A program made the position numbers and the translations under genes. Below are positions 62,169 through 64,000 of a stretch of 64,000 bases of DNA, piece after piece. The notes below the pieces were generated by a model. The model had not been told where the DNA came from and searched no databases. It saw only the letters and a list, made by a program, of their open reading frames with translations. The number at the start of each line of letters is the position of its first letter. Positions within the stretch are counted from its first letter, which is position 1. The stretch is from positions 551,309 through 615,308 of the forward strand of contig CACVBU010001205.1 of NCBI GenBank assembly GCA_902728285.1, in the 5' to 3' direction. The stretch is from Clytia hemisphaerica. Lineage: Eukaryota; Cnidaria; Hydrozoa; Leptothecata; Clytiidae.

Positions 62169-63899
62169 CTGTCAATATGATATTTCCCTCGTAGTTGAAC
62201 GCACAGCTGAAAATCTCCTCCGTGTGACCTTCTAATACCTTTAAATGAAAATAGAGATTGTCACCAGTCGAGGGGTTAAAAAAGTGGGGTATCTAGAAAA
62301 AAAGTGGGGATACCTAGAAAAAAAGTTCTCGATAATTAGTAATTGAATATGGAATAAAGGGAAAATGAATAGGTTATGTACCTGTAAACACTCTCCAGTG
62401 ATGGGGTCCCATAGACGAGCTGTGTGGTCGCTGCTTGCTGTCAAGACACGAGTTCCTTGTGGGTTGAAGACCACCTGAGTAGAAAAGATAGATAGATACT
62501 TGAATTACAGTTCCCTCCCCTTATTTATGTTTCTGTTTCTGTTTTTCCTTAAACAGGCCAGTTCCTCTTTGCTATTACTCGAGTGCTAGGGGCCTGGAAT
62601 TCCCGAGTTATTATTTTCCCAAGTTACGAAACGAAACGGCTCGAAAAAATAAAAGCTCGAAAAGTTAAAAGCTAAAAAAACAAAAAAACTCGAGTTATCG
62701 TTTTTGTGACGACGTCATAATGACGTCGCATGCAAAATAACTCGGAAAAAAATAACTCGGGAATTCCAGGTCCCCGAGTGCAAAGCTGAAAAGTACATTT
62801 TATTTGAATTTTTTTTAGAGCTCGAGCAGTTTAGACAGTCGTTTATCGGGGTTTAAAAGTGGCACAAAGTTAGAGCATTCGGCTACGATGCGCAAGATTA
62901 CGGGTTCAACCGTCAGCAGGGTCATAGAAATCCTTAGTTCTTATGTTTTTTGAATCAATGCAACCGTTTCAACTTTTCTCAAATTGCCCGTGACCAACAG
63001 TGGTCATAGCAAGGTTTTCCTATGAAACGGAAAATCGACTCAAAATTACAAATGAGCCCAAACTTTTAATATTTTGATGAATTTTGCTAAATTCTTACGC
63101 GGAAAAGCCATGCTACCAGTAGCGTAGACAAGGGAGGCGCAAAATTTATGTAGGAGAGTAGAGTTTTTATATTATGAATAGATAATTATAGTGTCATAAA
63201 AATCTGATCTCCTACACGAATTTTTCGCCCCTCTGGTCTACGCTACTGTGTTACCATACTATTTCCTGAAAATTCAAAACATCCTTATCACAGATATTTT
63301 ATATATGGAGCACTAGATAGAGCTACTCCATCCCTAGAAGAAGCAAAATAATGCGCCATCTTGAACGAAGTAACGTCACAATTTAGCTTGTTGGTAAAAA
63401 TATTGCTCCTTATTCTTAAGAATTGAACTAGTAATCGGCAAAAAAGGAAAAACAAATTTCCATTTTTATCGTCAAATCATGTAGAAACCGTCCAATTTGT
63501 ATGGCGACCCGTCTTTTCTGGACTTTCATTTAACGTTTTTACAATAGAATTTTCAATAGAAGTGATCGTTGAACTTTGAGTAATCAGAAAAGCTGTTTTT
63601 CCATCTCTTTACATTCCTCTGCTGTGACCTACTCCGACCTACTTTCAGCCAAGATGGCGGATTATTTTGCTTCATCTACCATTGCTTAGGAAATATACAG
63701 AGTAGCTCTATCTAGTGTTGTTTTATATGAGATATCCGCGATCCATACCTTTGAGATTTCACCTTCATGTCCTTCCAGTTTACAGATACATTGTTGCGTG
63801 GTGCTATTGTAAACACGTCCTATACCATCAGCTGAACAAGCCACGATGTATTGACCTGTCGCATCGAAAGTGACGTCTAATACTTCTTCACCGTGTCCC
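62169..63899 (-). CDS. DAW1: Dynein assembly factor with WD repeats 1 (partial, three exons)
   Basis: DAW1 (WDR69/ODA16) is a WD40-repeat cargo adaptor that brings outer dynein arms into cilia. Three exons on the minus strand join in phase: 63899-63749 ([20 protein letters not shown] to [11 protein letters not shown]), 62474-62382 ([20 protein letters not shown] to TGECLQ) and 62238-62169 ([19 protein letters not shown]). These are the last WD40 blades, with the GH...D..A.S.D.T.R.W pattern, and the order and linker [30 protein letters not shown] matches vertebrate DAW1 closely. Upstream exons lie beyond the right edge. The final short exon, normally a further S.DNT.RIW motif, was not found. 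Two MITEs sit in the intron between the first two of these exons. Confidence 0.9.
62585..62778. mobile_element. MITE, TIR GGCCTGGAATTCCCGAGTTA
   Basis: GGGGCCTGGAATTCCCGAGT followed by TATT pairs with AATAACTCGGGAATTCCAGG followed by TCCCC. The interior has TGACGACGTCATAATGACGT. About 190 bp, in a DAW1 intron. Confidence 0.8.
62855..62930 (+). repeat. tRNA-like sequence (pseudo-tRNA or SINE head), anticodon-loop like ACG
   Basis: GTTAGAGCATTCGGCTACGA followed by TGCGCAAGATTACGGGTTCA reads like a D-arm, an anticodon arm with CTACGATG and a T-arm with GGGTTCAA. The acceptor stem does not close well (AAAAGTGGCA against CCGTCAGCAG) and there is no intron. It is probably a tRNA-derived SINE or a decayed tRNA rather than a working gene. 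Confidence 0.4.
63117..63248. mobile_element. Small MITE, TIR CAGTAGCGTAGACAAGGG
   Basis: CAGTAGCGTAGACAAGGGAG and CCTCTGGTCTACGCTACTG are inverted ends. ATGTAGGAGA pairs with TCTCCTACAC further in. 132 bp, in a DAW1 intron. Confidence 0.8.
63311..63718. mobile_element. MITE, TIR CACTAGATAGAGCT (copy 2)
   Basis: CACTAGATAGAGCTACTC and GAGTAGCTCTATCTAGTG are perfect 18-bp inverted ends. AAGCAAAATAATGCGCCATC pairs with GATGGCGGATTATTTTGCTT. It is longer than the 9.7-kb copy (408 against 226 bp) because of extra central sequence. It ends about 30 bp from the 3' end of a DAW1 exon. Confidence 0.85.
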
Positions 63900-64000
63900 C
63901 TGTGAAGAAAGAAGACCGGTCGGTTTCATTACTCAAAAGCTTTTCAGCTTTGGATGGGTCATATAATTTTCGTCTTCCATGAAAGTGGTTTAACTGCAAA

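Overview
The window is animal nuclear DNA. Genes are split by GT-AG introns, and three encode conserved metazoan proteins: mannose-6-phosphate isomerase (MPI), the ER translocon-associated protein SERP1/RAMP4, and the ciliary dynein-assembly WD40 protein DAW1. The sequence is AT-rich, intergenic and intronic DNA is loaded with short inverted-repeat transposons, and a Helentron-type rolling-circle transposon and a Ty3/Gypsy remnant are present. An invertebrate is most likely. I cannot name the phylum from the sequence alone.

Layout. 1-5.3 kb: 5' part of a minus-strand gene for a Gln/Ser/Thr-rich protein, with a decayed Gypsy pol fragment and a minisatellite in its first intron. 5.3-10 kb: its probable promoter, then two large foldback elements, including a palindrome of about 1 kb. 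10.2-32.5 kb: a complete seven-exon MPI gene on the minus strand. Its 12-kb third intron carries a roughly 7-kb Helentron in the opposite orientation (about 19.25-26.64 kb). 32.6-36.6 kb: repeats only, including a GC-rich repeated block. 37.1-42.2 kb: complete three-exon SERP1 on the plus strand, with a non-LTR retrotransposon tail and several MITEs in intron 1. 43.2-44.7 kb: a 1.5-kb nested inverted repeat. 45.3-58.1 kb: two tandem minus-strand paralogues for secreted BRICHOS-type preproproteins, each ending in a furin-type site and a Cys-rich C-terminal peptide. 58.2-62.1 kb: no gene recognised. 62.2-64 kb: three exons of DAW1, minus strand, partial.

The two most interesting systems are the following. 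(1) The Helentron encodes, in order, a 2A-like ribosome-skipping motif, a cysteine-protease-like domain, a 15-residue tandem repeat, a Cys/His metal-binding region, an HUH Rep nuclease, a PIF1-like helicase and an apurinic-type endonuclease. Three frameshifts show that this copy is dead but fairly young. (2) In the BRICHOS pair all five coding exons have the same lengths. The pro-region is virtually identical between the copies, while the furin-released Cys-rich peptide has diverged at about a quarter of its positions, a pattern expected for a secreted effector or defence-peptide family. The conserved genes are unrelated in function (sugar metabolism, ER stress, cilia). The rest is dominated by non-autonomous DNA transposons, several with recognisable target-site duplications.
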